NCBI RefSeq assembly: GCF_003046475.1
Contig: NZ_PZZZ01000002.1
Location: 496,001-560,000, forward strand
DNA length: 64,000 nucleotides
Origin: Mycoplana dimorpha
Lineage (GTDB): Bacteria > Pseudomonadota > Alphaproteobacteria > Rhizobiales > Rhizobiaceae
Reading direction: 5' to 3'
The notes below the pieces were generated by a model. The model made no database searches. It had not been told where the DNA came from and worked only from the letters and a program-made list of their open reading frames with translations. The first letter of the stretch is position 1. Each line of letters starts with the position of its first letter. A program made the position numbers and the translations under genes. Of this stretch, positions 23,896-33,651 are shown piece after piece.

Positions 23896-26106
23896 CTATG
23901 CCGCCGCCTTCTTTCCATATGGATCAAAGCGGCCGTAGAACGTCTCGCCCTTGGCCGCCATGTCGCGCAGCAGCGGCGTCGGCTTGAAGCGATCACCGTA
24001 GCTGCCGGCAAGCTTATCGCACAGCGCGACGAAGGTTTTGACGCCCATGCCGTCGATGTAGGAGAGCGTGCCGCCTGTATAGGGGGCAAAGCCGAAGCCG
24101 AGGATCGAGCCGACATCGGCCTCGCGCGGGTCGGTGACGATGCCTTCCTCGACGGTGCGGGCTGCCTCCAGGGCGATCGTCACGAGCAGCCGCTCCTTCA
24201 GCACCTTGACGTCGAGGTCCTCCGGCTTCTGCTGCGGATAAAGATCCTTCAGTCCCGGCCAGAGGCGCTTCTTTGCCGGCTTCGGCGGGTAGTCGTAGAA
24301 CCCCTTGGCGCTCTTGCGCCCCAGGCGGCCGTCTTCGACAAGCCTCGTCACCAGGTCCATGTGGCGGGGATCGACGGCCTCCGGCCCGAGGTCGGCGAGC
24401 GCCGCCTTGAAGATCTTGTAGGAGAGGTCGACGGCCACCTCGTCGTTGAGCGACAGCGGCCCGACCGGCATGCCGGCCATCTTCGCCGCGTTCTCGATCA
24501 TCGCCGCCGGAACGCCTTCGATCAGCATGTCGTAGGCCTCGCCGATATAGCGGAAGACGCAGCGGTTGACATAGAAGCCGCGCGTATCGTTGACGACGAT
24601 CGGCGTTTTTTTGATCGCCGCCACGTAGTCGAGGGCCGTGGCGAGCGCCCTGTCGCCCGTCTCCTCGCCAAGGATCACCTCGGTCAGCATCATCTTTTCC
24701 ACTGGCGAGAAGAAATGGATCCCGACGAACTGGTCGGGGCACTTCGAGTTCTTAGCGAGCCCCGTGATTGGCAGCGTCGAGGTGTTCGAAGCCAGGATCG
24801 CGCCTTCCGGAAGCACCGCCTGGATCTTCTCGGTCACGGCCTTCTTCACCTCGCGATCCTCGAACACCGCCTCGATCACCAGGTCGGCGTCGGAAAGTGC
24901 GGCATAGTCGGCGGTCGGCGTGATCAGCGACAGCAGCTTTTCGCCGTCCTCCTTGCTGATCCGGCCCTTGGTGACGCTGCCGGCGACGAGGTTCTCGCAG
25001 ACGGCCTTGCCCTTGTCGGCCGCTTCCTGGTCGCGGTCGATCAGCACGACGGGAATGCCGGCCGCCGCCGTCACATAGCCGATCGAGGCGCCCATGAAGC
25101 CGGCGCCGACGATGCCGACCTTCCTGAACTCGGCCCTCGGTACGGCGGCGGGCCGGCGCGCGCCCTTGCCCAGTTCCTGCATGGAGATGAATAGCGAGCG
25201 GATCATCGAGAAGGCCTCGGTGGTCTGCAGGATATGAGTGAAATAGCGCTGCTCGACCTTCAACGCGGTGCCGAAGGGCAACTGCAGGCCCTCGTAGACG
25301 CATTTGAGGATCGCAAGCGCCGCCGGGTAGTTGCCGGCGCTCTCGCGCCGCAGGATGGCGGGTGCAGCCGGCCATAGCTGGGCGGCAGCCGGCGTCCAGA
25401 TGCCGCCCCCCGGCGCCTTGAAGCCCTTCTCGTCCCATGGGGCCATGGGCTTGAGCCCGTCGAGGATCATCTTCCTGGCAGCCGGGATCAGTTCCTCGGG
25501 CGCAACGACCTGATGGACGAGGTTCATCGCCTTGGCGCGTGCGGCCGACAGCGACGAGCCCGTGGTCATCATCTGCAGCGCATCCTGCGTATTGGCCAGC
25601 CGCGGCACGCGCTGCGTGCCGCCAGCGCCCGGGAAGATGCCGACCTTGACCTCGGGCAGGGCGAACTTGACCGACTTCGCGTTCGAGGCGACGCGGCCGT
25701 GGCATGCCAGAGACAATTCAAACGCGCCGCCCATGCAGGTCCCGTTGATCGCCGAGACCCAGGGCTTGCCACAGGTCTCGAGCTTCCGGAACAGCCCGCT
25801 CATGCGGCCGGTCAGCGCGAACAGCTTTTCGACGGCGTGGGCCGGATCCTTCGCCTTCTCCTCCACCTGCAGGGTGAACAGCGCCTTGATCATCGAAAGG
25901 TCGGCGCCGCCGGAGAACGAGGACTTGCCGGAGGTGATGACGACGCCCTTGACCGCACCGTCTGCGACCGTCCGGTCGATGATTGCGTCGAGTTCGTCCA
26001 TCACCTCGACGGTGATGACGTTCATCGACTTGCCCGGCATGTCCCAGGTGACAAGCGCGATCCCGTCGGCGTCGGTTTCGACGTTGAAGTTCTTGTAATC
26101 GGTCAT
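23896..26106 (-). CDS. fadB: Fatty-acid oxidation multifunctional enzyme (enoyl-CoA hydratase / 3-hydroxyacyl-CoA dehydrogenase)
   Basis: A 736-residue FadB/FadJ-type protein. The N-terminal crotonase domain (FSGGADLSMI oxyanion motif; GGAFELSLACH and LPEVKVGIFPGAGGTQR carrying the two catalytic Glu) spans about 1-190. The NAD-binding 3-hydroxyacyl-CoA dehydrogenase domain starts near residue 325 (VGIVGAGFMGASIG) and includes HFFSPVEKM. Two C-terminal HAD helical domains follow. It catalyses hydration and oxidation in beta-oxidation. The ATG at 26106 has GAGGAAATC upstream. It follows fadA on the same strand with a RIME-like repeat in the 175-bp gap. Confidence 0.95.
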   Translation of the reverse strand: MTDYKNFNVETDADGIALVTWDMPGKSMNVITVEVMDELDAIIDRTVADGAVKGVVITSGKSSFSGGADLSMIKALFTLQVEEKAKDPAHAVEKLFALTGRMSGLFRKLETCGKPWVSAINGTCMGGAFELSLACHGRVASNAKSVKFALPEVKVGIFPGAGGTQRVPRLANTQDALQMMTTGSSLSAARAKAMNLVHQVVAPEELIPAARKMILDGLKPMAPWDEKGFKAPGGGIWTPAAAQLWPAAPAILRRESAGNYPAALAILKCVYEGLQLPFGTALKVEQRYFTHILQTTEAFSMIRSLFISMQELGKGARRPAAVPRAEFRKVGIVGAGFMGASIGYVTAAAGIPVVLIDRDQEAADKGKAVCENLVAGSVTKGRISKEDGEKLLSLITPTADYAALSDADLVIEAVFEDREVKKAVTEKIQAVLPEGAILASNTSTLPITGLAKNSKCPDQFVGIHFFSPVEKMMLTEVILGEETGDRALATALDYVAAIKKTPIVVNDTRGFYVNRCVFRYIGEAYDMLIEGVPAAMIENAAKMAGMPVGPLSLNDEVAVDLSYKIFKAALADLGPEAVDPRHMDLVTRLVEDGRLGRKSAKGFYDYPPKPAKKRLWPGLKDLYPQQKPEDLDVKVLKERLLVTIALEAARTVEEGIVTDPREADVGSILGFGFAPYTGGTLSYIDGMGVKTFVALCDKLAGSYGDRFKPTPLLRDMAAKGETFYGRFDPYGKKAAA

Positions 26107-26150
26107 TGCGGGATTTCCTCTTCCCTGAAATCTCTGGCGTTTAGAACAGC

Positions 26151-26281
26151 TCAATCACCCGACCTCCGCTTCGCTCGGCCACCCTCTGCCCGAGGGGAGA
26201 GGAGGATCCGAGACATCGCGGCAAATTCCTCTTCTCCCCTCGGGAAGAAGGTGCCCGAAGGGCGGATGAGGGGGATTACCC
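26151..26281. repeat. RIME-like rhizobial palindromic repeat between fadA and fadB
   Basis: Two related units lie head to head: a left arm with CTCCGCTTCGCTCGG and CTGCCCGAGGGGAGAGGAGG, and an inverted right arm whose complement reads TCATCCGCCCTTCGGGCACC followed by TTCTTCCCGAGGGGAGAAG. Both halves can form long hairpins. This matches the mosaic intergenic elements (RIME) known in Rhizobium and Sinorhizobium. Confidence 0.7.
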
Positions 26282-27490
26282 TCAAACCCGCTCGATCACC
26301 GTTGCCGTCCCCATGCCGGCGCCGATGCAGAGCGTCACCAGCGCCGTGTTGAGGTTGCGCCGCTCCAACTCGTCCAGCACCGTGCCGAGGATCATTGCGC
26401 CGGTGGCGCCGAGCGGATGGCCCATGGCGATCGCCCCGCCGTTGACGTTGATCCGGTCGTGCGGGATCTCGAACGCCTGGCAGTAGCGCAGCACGACGGC
26501 CGCAAAGGCCTCGTTCAGCTCGAACAGGTCGATGTCGGAAAGCTCCATGCCGGCGCGCTTTAAGAGCTTCTCGGTAACGTCGACCGGACCGGTGAGCATC
26601 AGCGCCGGGTCGGAGCCGATATTGGCGAAGGCCTTGATGCGGGCGCGCGGCTTCCTGCCGAGGATCGCGCCACCCTCCTTCGAGCCGATGAGCACGGCAG
26701 CCGAGCCGTCGACGATGCCCGACGAGTTGCCGGCATGATGGACGTAGTTGATCGCCTCGATCTCCGGGTGCGCCTGGATGGCGACGGCCTCGAAGCCGCC
26801 CATCTCGCCGGGCATCTGGAACGAGGGGTTGAGCTGGGCGAGTGCCTGCATGTCGGTGCCGGGGCGCATGTGCTCGTCGCGGTCGAGGATCGTCAGGCCG
26901 TTGAGATCCTTCACGGCGATCACCGAATTGGCGAAGTAGCCCTTGTCCCAGGCGTTGGCAGCGCGCTTCTGGCTCTCGACCGCGTAGGCGTCGACGTCGT
27001 CGCGGGAGAAGCCATATTTGGTGGCGATCAGGTCGGCCGAGACGCCCTGCGGCATGAAATAGGCGGGGAAGTTGACGGATGGGTCCATGTACCAGGCGCC
27101 GCCGGACATGCCCATGCCGACCCGCGACATGCTCTCGACGCCGCCGGCGATGACGATGTCGTCGGCGCCCTGGGCGATCTTTCCGGCGCCGAAGTTGACC
27201 GCGTCGAGGCCGGAGGCGCAGAACCGCGAGATCTGCATGCCCGGCGCCCGCGTCGAGTAGCCGGCTTCGAAGGCAGAAGCCTTGGGAATCACCGCGCCGG
27301 CGTCCATAACCGGATCGACGCAACCCATGATGATGTCGTCGACCTTCGAGGTGTCGAACTCGTTGCGATCGCGGATCGCCTCAAGGACCTTGGCGGCGAG
27401 ACGGACGGAGGGCACCTCGTGCAGCGCCCCGTCCTTCTTGCCGCGCCCGCGCGGGGTGCGCACGTGGTCGTAGATGAAGACTTCGGTCAT
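26282..27490 (-). CDS. fadA: Acetyl-CoA C-acyltransferase (thiolase)
   Basis: A 402-residue thiolase with the full catalytic set: Cys91 ([12 protein letters not shown]), His358 ([16 protein letters not shown]) and Cys388 ([10 protein letters not shown]). It cleaves 3-ketoacyl-CoA in the last step of beta-oxidation. The start at 27490 (MTEVFIYD) has an A/G-rich ribosome site; the longer frame enters the intergenic repeat. It lies between fadE- and fadB-type genes on the same strand, and RIME-like elements occupy both gaps. Confidence 0.95.
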   Translation of the reverse strand: MTEVFIYDHVRTPRGRGKKDGALHEVPSVRLAAKVLEAIRDRNEFDTSKVDDIIMGCVDPVMDAGAVIPKASAFEAGYSTRAPGMQISRFCASGLDAVNFGAGKIAQGADDIVIAGGVESMSRVGMGMSGGAWYMDPSVNFPAYFMPQGVSADLIATKYGFSRDDVDAYAVESQKRAANAWDKGYFANSVIAVKDLNGLTILDRDEHMRPGTDMQALAQLNPSFQMPGEMGGFEAVAIQAHPEIEAINYVHHAGNSSGIVDGSAAVLIGSKEGGAILGRKPRARIKAFANIGSDPALMLTGPVDVTEKLLKRAGMELSDIDLFELNEAFAAVVLRYCQAFEIPHDRINVNGGAIAMGHPLGATGAMILGTVLDELERRNLNTALVTLCIGAGMGTATVIERV

Positions 27491-27615
27491 GGATCTCTTC
27501 TCCCTGCGGCGCCGCTGCGCCTGAGATGCTTTTGGTTCCGCCGCTCTGCGGCCTCCCACTTTATAAGTGCCGAGCAGGTGAGAAGCGACGAGGGCCGTTC
27601 GGCAGCGCGCCGCTG

Positions 27616-27670
27616 GCCCCTTTATCCGGCCTTGCGGCCACCTTCGCCCCGACGGGGAGAAGAGGCAACC
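27616..27670. repeat. RIME-like half element between fadE and fadA
   Basis: CTTTATCCGGCCTTGCGGCC, then ACCTTCGCCCCGACGGGGAGAAGAGG, has the same layout as the right arm of the element at 26151-26281. It ends directly at the fadE stop codon. Confidence 0.6.
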
Positions 27671-29467
27671 TCAAAACGCCTCGGCCGCCATCGCCATCAT
27701 CGTCTCCGCGCCGCTTTCGATTCGGGCCTTGCGCAGCGCTGTCTCCGGCATGATCCGCTCCATGAAGAAGCGGGCGGTGATCAGCTTGTTGCGCAGGAAC
27801 GCCTCGCGTTCGCCGGCAGCCGCCGCCAGTCCCGCCTGCGCGGCCTTCGCCATCCTCGCCCACATGTAACCAACGACGACGAGGCCGAAGAGATGCATGT
27901 AGTCGGTGGAACCGGCGCCGGCATTGTCGGGCTTGGCCATGGCGTGCTGCATGAACCACATGGTGGCGGCCTGCAGGTCGTTCAGGCCCTTCTTCAGGTG
28001 CTTGGTGAAGAAGGAGAGGCTCTCGTCGGCGCGGTTCTCCTCGCAGAAGTCGCCGATCTCCTTGAACAGCGCCATGACGGCGCGCCCGCCATTCATGCCG
28101 AGCTTGCGGCCGACGAGGTCGAGCGCCTGGATGCCGTTGGCGCCCTCGTAGATCATGGCGATGCGGGCGTCGCGCACGTACTGGCTCATGCCGTGCTCTT
28201 CGATATAGCCGTGGCCGCCGAAGATCTGCTGCGCCATCACGGTGTGGTCGAAGCCCTTGTCGGTCAGCACACCCTTCAGGATCGGCGTCATCAAACCGAG
28301 AAGATCGTCGGCAGCCTGCCGCTCGCTCTCCTCGGATGAGCGGTGGGCGATGTCCGACTTAAGTGCCGTCCAGAGCAGGAAGGCGCGGCCGCCCTCGTTC
28401 CAGGCCTTGATGGTCAGCAGGGCACGGCGGATGTCGGGGTGCACGATGATCGGGTCGGCCGGCCTGTCGGGCGCCTTCGGGCCGGAGAGCGAGCGGCCCT
28501 GGATGCGCTCGCGCGCATAGCTGGCGGCGTTCTGGTAGGCGGCCTCGGCGACGGCGAGCCCCTGCAGGCCGACGCCGAGTCGCGCCTCGTTCATCATCAC
28601 GAACATGGCGTTGAGGCCCTTGTTCTCCGCGCCGATCAGATAACCGGTCGCCTCGTCGTAGTTCATCACGCAGGTGGCGTTGCCATGGATGCCCATCTTG
28701 TGCTCGATCGCGCCGCAGGACACGCCATTGCGCCTGCCCGGTTCGCCGTTCTCATCCGGCAGGAACTTCGGCACGATGAACAGCGAGATGCCCTTGGTGC
28801 CGGCCGGCGCGCCCTCGATGCGGGCCAGCACCAGGTGGACGATGTTTTCCGCCATGTCGTGCTCGCCGGCGGAGATGAAGATCTTCTGGCCGGAAATGCG
28901 GTATGAACCGTCGCCGACCGGCACCGCCCTGGTGCGCAGCATGCCGAGGTCGGTGCCGCAATGGGGCTCGGTGAGGTTCATCGTGCCGGACCAGGTGCCG
29001 GCGACCATTTTCGGCAGGTAGGTCTGCTTCTGCTCTTGCGAGCCGTGCACGAGGATCGCCGCGATCGCCCCTTGCGTCAGGCCGGGATACATCATCAGCG
29101 ACATGTTGGCCGATGACATGTACTCTGCCACAACGGTATGCAGCACATAGGGAAGGCCTTGGCCACCAAATTCCTCCGGAACCGCGAGCCCGAGCCAGCC
29201 GCCCGCGCGATAGAGCTCGAACGCGCCCCTGAAACCTTTGGGTACGACGACCGAGCCGTCCTCGTTGCGCCGGCAGCCTTCGCGGTCGCCGGCGAGGTTG
29301 AGCGGAAACAGCACTTCCTCGGACAGCTTTGCAGCCTCCGTGGCAATCGCCTCGATGATGTCCGGCGTCGCTTCGGCAAAGCCTGAAAAATTCCTGTAGC
29401 GCTCGAGCCCGAGCACATCATTGAGGACGAACATCGTCTCGTTCACGGGGGCCTTGTAGGTGGGCAT
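27671..29467 (-). CDS. fadE: Acyl-CoA dehydrogenase with C-terminal DUF-type extension
   Basis: A 598-residue acyl-CoA dehydrogenase of the long type common in alphaproteobacteria. Features are the N-terminal cap (MPTYKAPVNETMFVLNDVL), the middle domain (GTMNLTEPHCGTDLGMLRT; ISGQKIFISAGEHDM), the C-terminal domain with the catalytic Glu in MIYEGANGIQALDL, and an extra C-terminal helical domain. It introduces the 2,3-double bond in fatty acyl-CoA. It is the first gene of the fadE-fadA-fadB series. A palindrome resembling fatty-acid/branched-chain catabolism operators lies 68-83 bp upstream. Confidence 0.93.
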   Translation of the reverse strand: MPTYKAPVNETMFVLNDVLGLERYRNFSGFAEATPDIIEAIATEAAKLSEEVLFPLNLAGDREGCRRNEDGSVVVPKGFRGAFELYRAGGWLGLAVPEEFGGQGLPYVLHTVVAEYMSSANMSLMMYPGLTQGAIAAILVHGSQEQKQTYLPKMVAGTWSGTMNLTEPHCGTDLGMLRTRAVPVGDGSYRISGQKIFISAGEHDMAENIVHLVLARIEGAPAGTKGISLFIVPKFLPDENGEPGRRNGVSCGAIEHKMGIHGNATCVMNYDEATGYLIGAENKGLNAMFVMMNEARLGVGLQGLAVAEAAYQNAASYARERIQGRSLSGPKAPDRPADPIIVHPDIRRALLTIKAWNEGGRAFLLWTALKSDIAHRSSEESERQAADDLLGLMTPILKGVLTDKGFDHTVMAQQIFGGHGYIEEHGMSQYVRDARIAMIYEGANGIQALDLVGRKLGMNGGRAVMALFKEIGDFCEENRADESLSFFTKHLKKGLNDLQAATMWFMQHAMAKPDNAGAGSTDYMHLFGLVVVGYMWARMAKAAQAGLAAAAGEREAFLRNKLITARFFMERIMPETALRKARIESGAETMMAMAAEAF

Positions 29468-29534
29468 GCTCTGACATTCCTCCCTCGTTGCCGGACGATC
29501 GTCCTGACTACCGGCAGGATACTAGAAAATTTTG

Positions 29535-29550
29535 ACGTTTGCGTAAACGT
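29535..29550. promoter_or_regulatory. Candidate operator of the fad operon
   Basis: ACGTTT-GCGT-AAACGT, within TTTGACGTTTGCGTAAACGTTA, is a near-perfect palindrome 68-83 bp before the fadE start. It resembles from memory the LiuR-type MerR motif (TTTACGT/ACGTAAA) found at acyl-CoA catabolism genes. Confidence 0.45.
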
Positions 29551-29660
29551 TAGTTTGCCTACGCACCGGCAATTCCTTCGCGAGGATGTTAGGCGCGGAG
29601 CGGCCGGCGCGCCTTGCTGGTGCGACCCGATCAGCAAAATTGCTGAAAGCTTGGCCGGCG

Positions 29661-29675
29661 TTAACGGCTTGTTTA
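29661..29675 (+). promoter_or_regulatory. CtrA-like box upstream of podJ
   Basis: TTAA-N7-TTTA followed by CC differs at one base from the CtrA full site TTAA-N7-TTAA. It lies about 250 bp before podJ, a cell-cycle-regulated polarity gene in related bacteria. Confidence 0.35.
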
Positions 29676-29771
29676 CCACGTTTAATGAATTGTGGCGGCC
29701 GAAGGCAGCGCACGAAATAGTTTCATTGTTCCCGTTCTTGGCTGCCCGCGGACGTCAGGTCCGGGAAAGCT

Positions 29772-29790
29772 GCCTCACCTAAGGTGGGCC
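29772..29790. repeat. Inverted repeat before podJ
   Basis: CACCT-A-AGGTG extended by GCC/GGC with one G-T pair. It lies 136 bp before the podJ start. Operator or leader hairpin; no factor is assigned. Confidence 0.3.
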
Positions 29791-29925
29791 CCCCTGGTTT
29801 GCACGTGCGTACCGATCGGCCGACGCGTTTAGCTTGGCCAGAAATACAGGAAGGCGACGCGTGCCGTTGGCGGCGCGACGCGGTTCTCCCGGCGGGCCGA
29901 CGGGCTCCCAAGCGAGGCGAAGAAC

Positions 29926-32900
29926 ATGAACGGATCGCGAGCCAATCCTCCCCGCTACGGCGACAGGTCGTCGTTCGATGCGCTGAATCGGACCATCGAG
30001 GGCCTGGAGGCGCGAATCGAAGGGCTGATGGGCGCCCGGGAACGCGGTCGCGGCGCGGCTTACGGCCGAGCGGAACCGACTCGCCAGGAACCGGTATCGT
30101 CGGCGGCACTCCGGAACGATCCGGTGAGCGAGATCAGGCAACGCCAGCGCGTGCTGGAGGCGAGTCGCGAGCGGCTGGCGACCAGCGCCGAGCACCGGCC
30201 GGCCGCACCTGACGCTCATGCCCCCCAGCGCACACAGCCGCCGGGCGCGCCGGACTTCGCCGCCAGGGAAATCGCCCAGGCGCTCCTCGGTCTCCGCCAG
30301 GACCTGAAGCGAGACATTGCCGAGGGCGTCGCCCGCGAGATGGACATGCTGCGCGCCGAAATGCGCGCGATCCGTCAGTCCGCCGAGATGCGCGATCATG
30401 GCGATGATCTCCGCGAGGACCTGCAGCGGCTGTCGCAGAGCATCGGCCAGCTCGGCCGCCAGTCGGAGCATTCCGAGGCCGACAGCCTGCGCATCGAGTT
30501 CGACGAGCTCCGCTCGGTGCTCGACGGGCTTGCCCGCGAGGATACGGTGCGCCGGATGGAAGATCGCTGGAACGGCGTCGAGCAGAAGCTCACGGCATTC
30601 GACCAGAGCCGCGACGACGAACTGCTGGCGCTCGCCTACCGGCTCGACGAACTGAAGGCGCAGATCCACTCCGCCAGCCCAACCCCGGCGCTGCGCGACC
30701 TAGAGCGCCAGTTGCAGGCAATGGGGCAGGCGGTAGAGGCGTTGGGTCGCAGCGTCCAGCAACCGGACGACCGTCGCTTCGTCTCGCATTTCCAGGGGCT
30801 GGACCTGCGGCTGGACGAGATCAGCCGTGCCATCGCGGCCAGCAGCCGCGCGAACGCCTCCTCCGGCGACGCGGCGCTGTTCCAGCGCATCGAGGGCCGC
30901 ATTTCGGTTCTTTCCGACCAGATCGACGCGATCGCGCATCGGCCCGCGCCGGAGCAGGGCCTCGGTCAGAGGCTGGAAGCGCTCGCCTATCGCATCGAGG
31001 AACTGACGAACGAAAAGGCTGCGATTCGCCTCGAGGAGCGGCTGGAGCAGCTTTCGGCGATGATCGAGCAGGGGCAGCGCGCACCGGCCGCAGGTGCGGA
31101 CCTCGCCCATCATCTGAATGACATTTCCCGCAAGATCGACGCGCTCGACCAGGGTGCCGTCAACGAGGTGCTGGCGGAACGGCTCGAGCAGATCGCCCGC
31201 CGCATCGATGAACTCGACGTGCCGGCCGCTCCGATGCTCTCCAGCGGGCATTTCGCGTCGATCGAAGACCGGCTGCAGGCGATCGCCGAACGACTCGACC
31301 GAGCCAGCACGGCCCCGCTGGAAGATGGCAGCGCCCTGCGCGGCCTCGAGGCACAGATTGCCCATCTCTCGACGCTCATCAGCGCTCCCCAGCCGGCAAC
31401 CGCCACCGCGCTGCCCTCCGATTTCGACAGCCGCATGGCGACGATCGAAGACTATATGGCGACCAACGACGAATACATCGTCGAGGCCGCCCGGCAGGCA
31501 GCCGAGGCGGTGATGCAGGCCTACCGGCACAATGGCAACACCGGCGAGGCGCCATCCGACATCGCTGCGATCGCTGCGCTGGCGGAAGACCTGCGCACGC
31601 TCGAGGACATGATGCGCTCTGGAGAGGAGCGGACGGCCCGGACCTTCGACGCGCTGCACGATACGCTGGTGCAGATCGCCGCGCGGCTGGAACAGCTCGA
31701 TGCAACGCGGGATAACCACGATCGGGAAGAGGCACGCGAAGCCGCACCGGCGGCGGCGCATCATGCCGCGCCGGTCTTCCACACAGACGAATACCCGTTT
31801 GTCGACGATGGTTTCGACGCGTTGCGCCATGGAGTTTCCGCGCGTGGGGCGGATGAAGATGTTTCGGTCCGCGAGCAGGGTGCGGCAGTCGCCGTTGCCG
31901 AGTCTGACGTCATGGAAGCCGAGGTCGAAAACGCCGCGACGAAGACCGGCAAGCCCAGCCTGATCGCTGGTCTTGCCCGTCGCTTCGCTCCGGCCTGGAA
32001 GGAGCCGTCCGCTCCCGTCGAGCGCCAGCAGATCGATCCCGCGCCGTCGCTGGACCCGGGCGATGAAATGGCGCCCGAGATCGCCAACCAGCTCCTGGAG
32101 CCGGGCTCTGGCGCACCGGATGTGCGCAAGATCCTCGAACGTGTTCGCGCCAGCCAGTCCGGCGAAGGGCGGGCGTCTCGCGACGACGCCGGCAAGGCCG
32201 ACTACATCGCCGCGGCTCGCCGCGCAGCGCGCCTGGCCGCCGAGGAAACCGATGCGATCGCCAGCATCGCGCCGGAACGCAACGCATCCGACGCGGGTGC
32301 AGCCATCTCAAAATTCGGCCGCCATCGCCGGCCGATCATGATGGCTGTCGGCGCTATCCTTTTGGCAATCATGTCCTATCCGCTCGTCAACACGCTGGTA
32401 CGTGGCGACGAGGCACCGAAGCTGGCGGAACGCGAGCAGGCCAGCGTTGCAGCCGCGTCGGCCACGGCCGAACCTGTCGAAAGCAACGCTGAAACAGCAA
32501 TGGTTCCGTCGTCCGCCGCGCCCCTGGAACCGGTCGCGGTTCCTGCGGACGATGTACACGTGAACAAAGGTGCCACGGCGGAACGCGCCGGGCCGGACAC
32601 TGCTGCGCCGGCGGTTGCGGCGACAGGTGCCCAGCAGATGACCAGGCCGCTCGGCACCGCGGCCGTCCCGACGGGCGGTTTCGAGCCGATCGCCGCTGCC
32701 GCGGATGCTGGTGAGAATGCTACGGCGCCCACTGAGAACGAACACGCGGTCGCCAGCGTCGAGCCGGCAGGAAGCAAGGCCGGTGTCATCATCGTACCGC
32801 CGGCAATCGAGCCGGCATCGCTCGCGAAGTCGGCGGGTGAGGGGGACAGACTGGCCCTGTTCGAAATCGGCGCGCGCTATACCGATGGTCGCGGCGTTGC

Positions 32901-33651
32901 GATCGACCTCGTCGAAGCGGCACGCTGGTACGCGCTTTCGGCCGAGCGCGGCTTCGCCCCGGCCCAATACCGCCTGGGCAGCTTCTACGAAAAGGGACAG
33001 GGCGTCGAGCGCGACCTCGACAAGGCTCGCGATTTCTACGAGCAGGCGGCCAAGCAGGGCAATGCCAGCGCCATGCACAATCTGGCCGTGCTGCTTGCCA
33101 CGGGCGGCGGCAAGGAACCGGATCTTGCCGCTGCTGCCGAGTGGTTCAAGAAGGCGGCCGATCTTGGTGTTCGCGACAGTCAGTTCAATCTCGCGGTCCT
33201 GTATGCCCGCGGCAACGGCGTGACGATGGATTTCGAGGAGGCCTACAAGTGGTTTGCGATCGCAGCGCGCGATGGGGACCGTGACGCCGCCGAGAAGCGC
33301 GACGAGGTGGAAAACGCCATGAAGCCGGAGCAGCTTGCAAGCGCGAAGGCGAAGCTGGAAGCCTGGAAGGAGCAGCCGCTCGACGACAAGGCCAACGCGG
33401 TGGATTTGCCGGACGAGTGGGTCGGCAAGGGCACCAAGACTGCCTCCGTCGACATGAAGAGGGCGATCCGCAACATCCAGGCCATCCTCAACAACAACGG
33501 CTTCCAGGCCGGAACGCCGGACGGCGAACTGGGGCCGAAAACGGTGCAGGCGATCAGGGCTTTCCAGAAGTCGGTCGGCCAGCCGGAGACCGGCAGGATC
33601 GACGACCGGCTCGTCAACGAGTTGCTCAAACGCAACAAGCAGCCGGGTTGA
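29926..33651 (+). CDS. podJ: Polar organelle development protein PodJ
   Basis: A 1241-residue PodJ-type protein. Residues 1-650 are long coiled coil with repeating R-L-E/I-D heptads (cytoplasmic). One transmembrane helix spans about residues 804-825 (IMMAVGAILLAIMSYPLVNTL). The periplasmic part has an Ala/Thr/Pro-rich linker, four Sel1-like repeats (about 965-1110, e.g. ALFEIGARYTDGRGV; AQYRLGSFYEKGQGV) and a C-terminal peptidoglycan-binding domain (about 1178-1239, NNNGFQAGTPDGELGPKTVQAIRAFQ). This order and length match PodJ of Agrobacterium and Sinorhizobium, a scaffold localised at the old/new pole that controls polar growth and division. It is transcribed alone, divergent from fadE. Confidence 0.92.
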   Translation: MNGSRANPPRYGDRSSFDALNRTIEGLEARIEGLMGARERGRGAAYGRAEPTRQEPVSSAALRNDPVSEIRQRQRVLEASRERLATSAEHRPAAPDAHAPQRTQPPGAPDFAAREIAQALLGLRQDLKRDIAEGVAREMDMLRAEMRAIRQSAEMRDHGDDLREDLQRLSQSIGQLGRQSEHSEADSLRIEFDELRSVLDGLAREDTVRRMEDRWNGVEQKLTAFDQSRDDELLALAYRLDELKAQIHSASPTPALRDLERQLQAMGQAVEALGRSVQQPDDRRFVSHFQGLDLRLDEISRAIAASSRANASSGDAALFQRIEGRISVLSDQIDAIAHRPAPEQGLGQRLEALAYRIEELTNEKAAIRLEERLEQLSAMIEQGQRAPAAGADLAHHLNDISRKIDALDQGAVNEVLAERLEQIARRIDELDVPAAPMLSSGHFASIEDRLQAIAERLDRASTAPLEDGSALRGLEAQIAHLSTLISAPQPATATALPSDFDSRMATIEDYMATNDEYIVEAARQAAEAVMQAYRHNGNTGEAPSDIAAIAALAEDLRTLEDMMRSGEERTARTFDALHDTLVQIAARLEQLDATRDNHDREEAREAAPAAAHHAAPVFHTDEYPFVDDGFDALRHGVSARGADEDVSVREQGAAVAVAESDVMEAEVENAATKTGKPSLIAGLARRFAPAWKEPSAPVERQQIDPAPSLDPGDEMAPEIANQLLEPGSGAPDVRKILERVRASQSGEGRASRDDAGKADYIAAARRAARLAAEETDAIASIAPERNASDAGAAISKFGRHRRPIMMAVGAILLAIMSYPLVNTLVRGDEAPKLAEREQASVAAASATAEPVESNAETAMVPSSAAPLEPVAVPADDVHVNKGATAERAGPDTAAPAVAATGAQQMTRPLGTAAVPTGGFEPIAAAADAGENATAPTENEHAVASVEPAGSKAGVIIVPPAIEPASLAKSAGEGDRLALFEIGARYTDGRGVAIDLVEAARWYALSAERGFAPAQYRLGSFYEKGQGVERDLDKARDFYEQAAKQGNASAMHNLAVLLATGGGKEPDLAAAAEWFKKAADLGVRDSQFNLAVLYARGNGVTMDFEEAYKWFAIAARDGDRDAAEKRDEVENAMKPEQLASAKAKLEAWKEQPLDDKANAVDLPDEWVGKGTKTASVDMKRAIRNIQAILNNNGFQAGTPDGELGPKTVQAIRAFQKSVGQPETGRIDDRLVNELLKRNKQPG

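Larger units (their letters stand above)
29468..29925. other. Regulatory intergenic region between fadE and podJ
   Basis: A 458-bp divergent gap. It holds the ACGTTT-GCGT-AAACGT palindrome (29535-29550), a CtrA-like box (29661-29675) and an inverted repeat at 29772-29790. No ORF in it looks real. Confidence 0.5.

Noticed and set aside
26735-28339. Plus-strand ORF of 534 codons
   Set aside because: Antisense to fadA and fadE-type genes and crosses a RIME-like repeat; Asp/Val/His-rich, no motifs.
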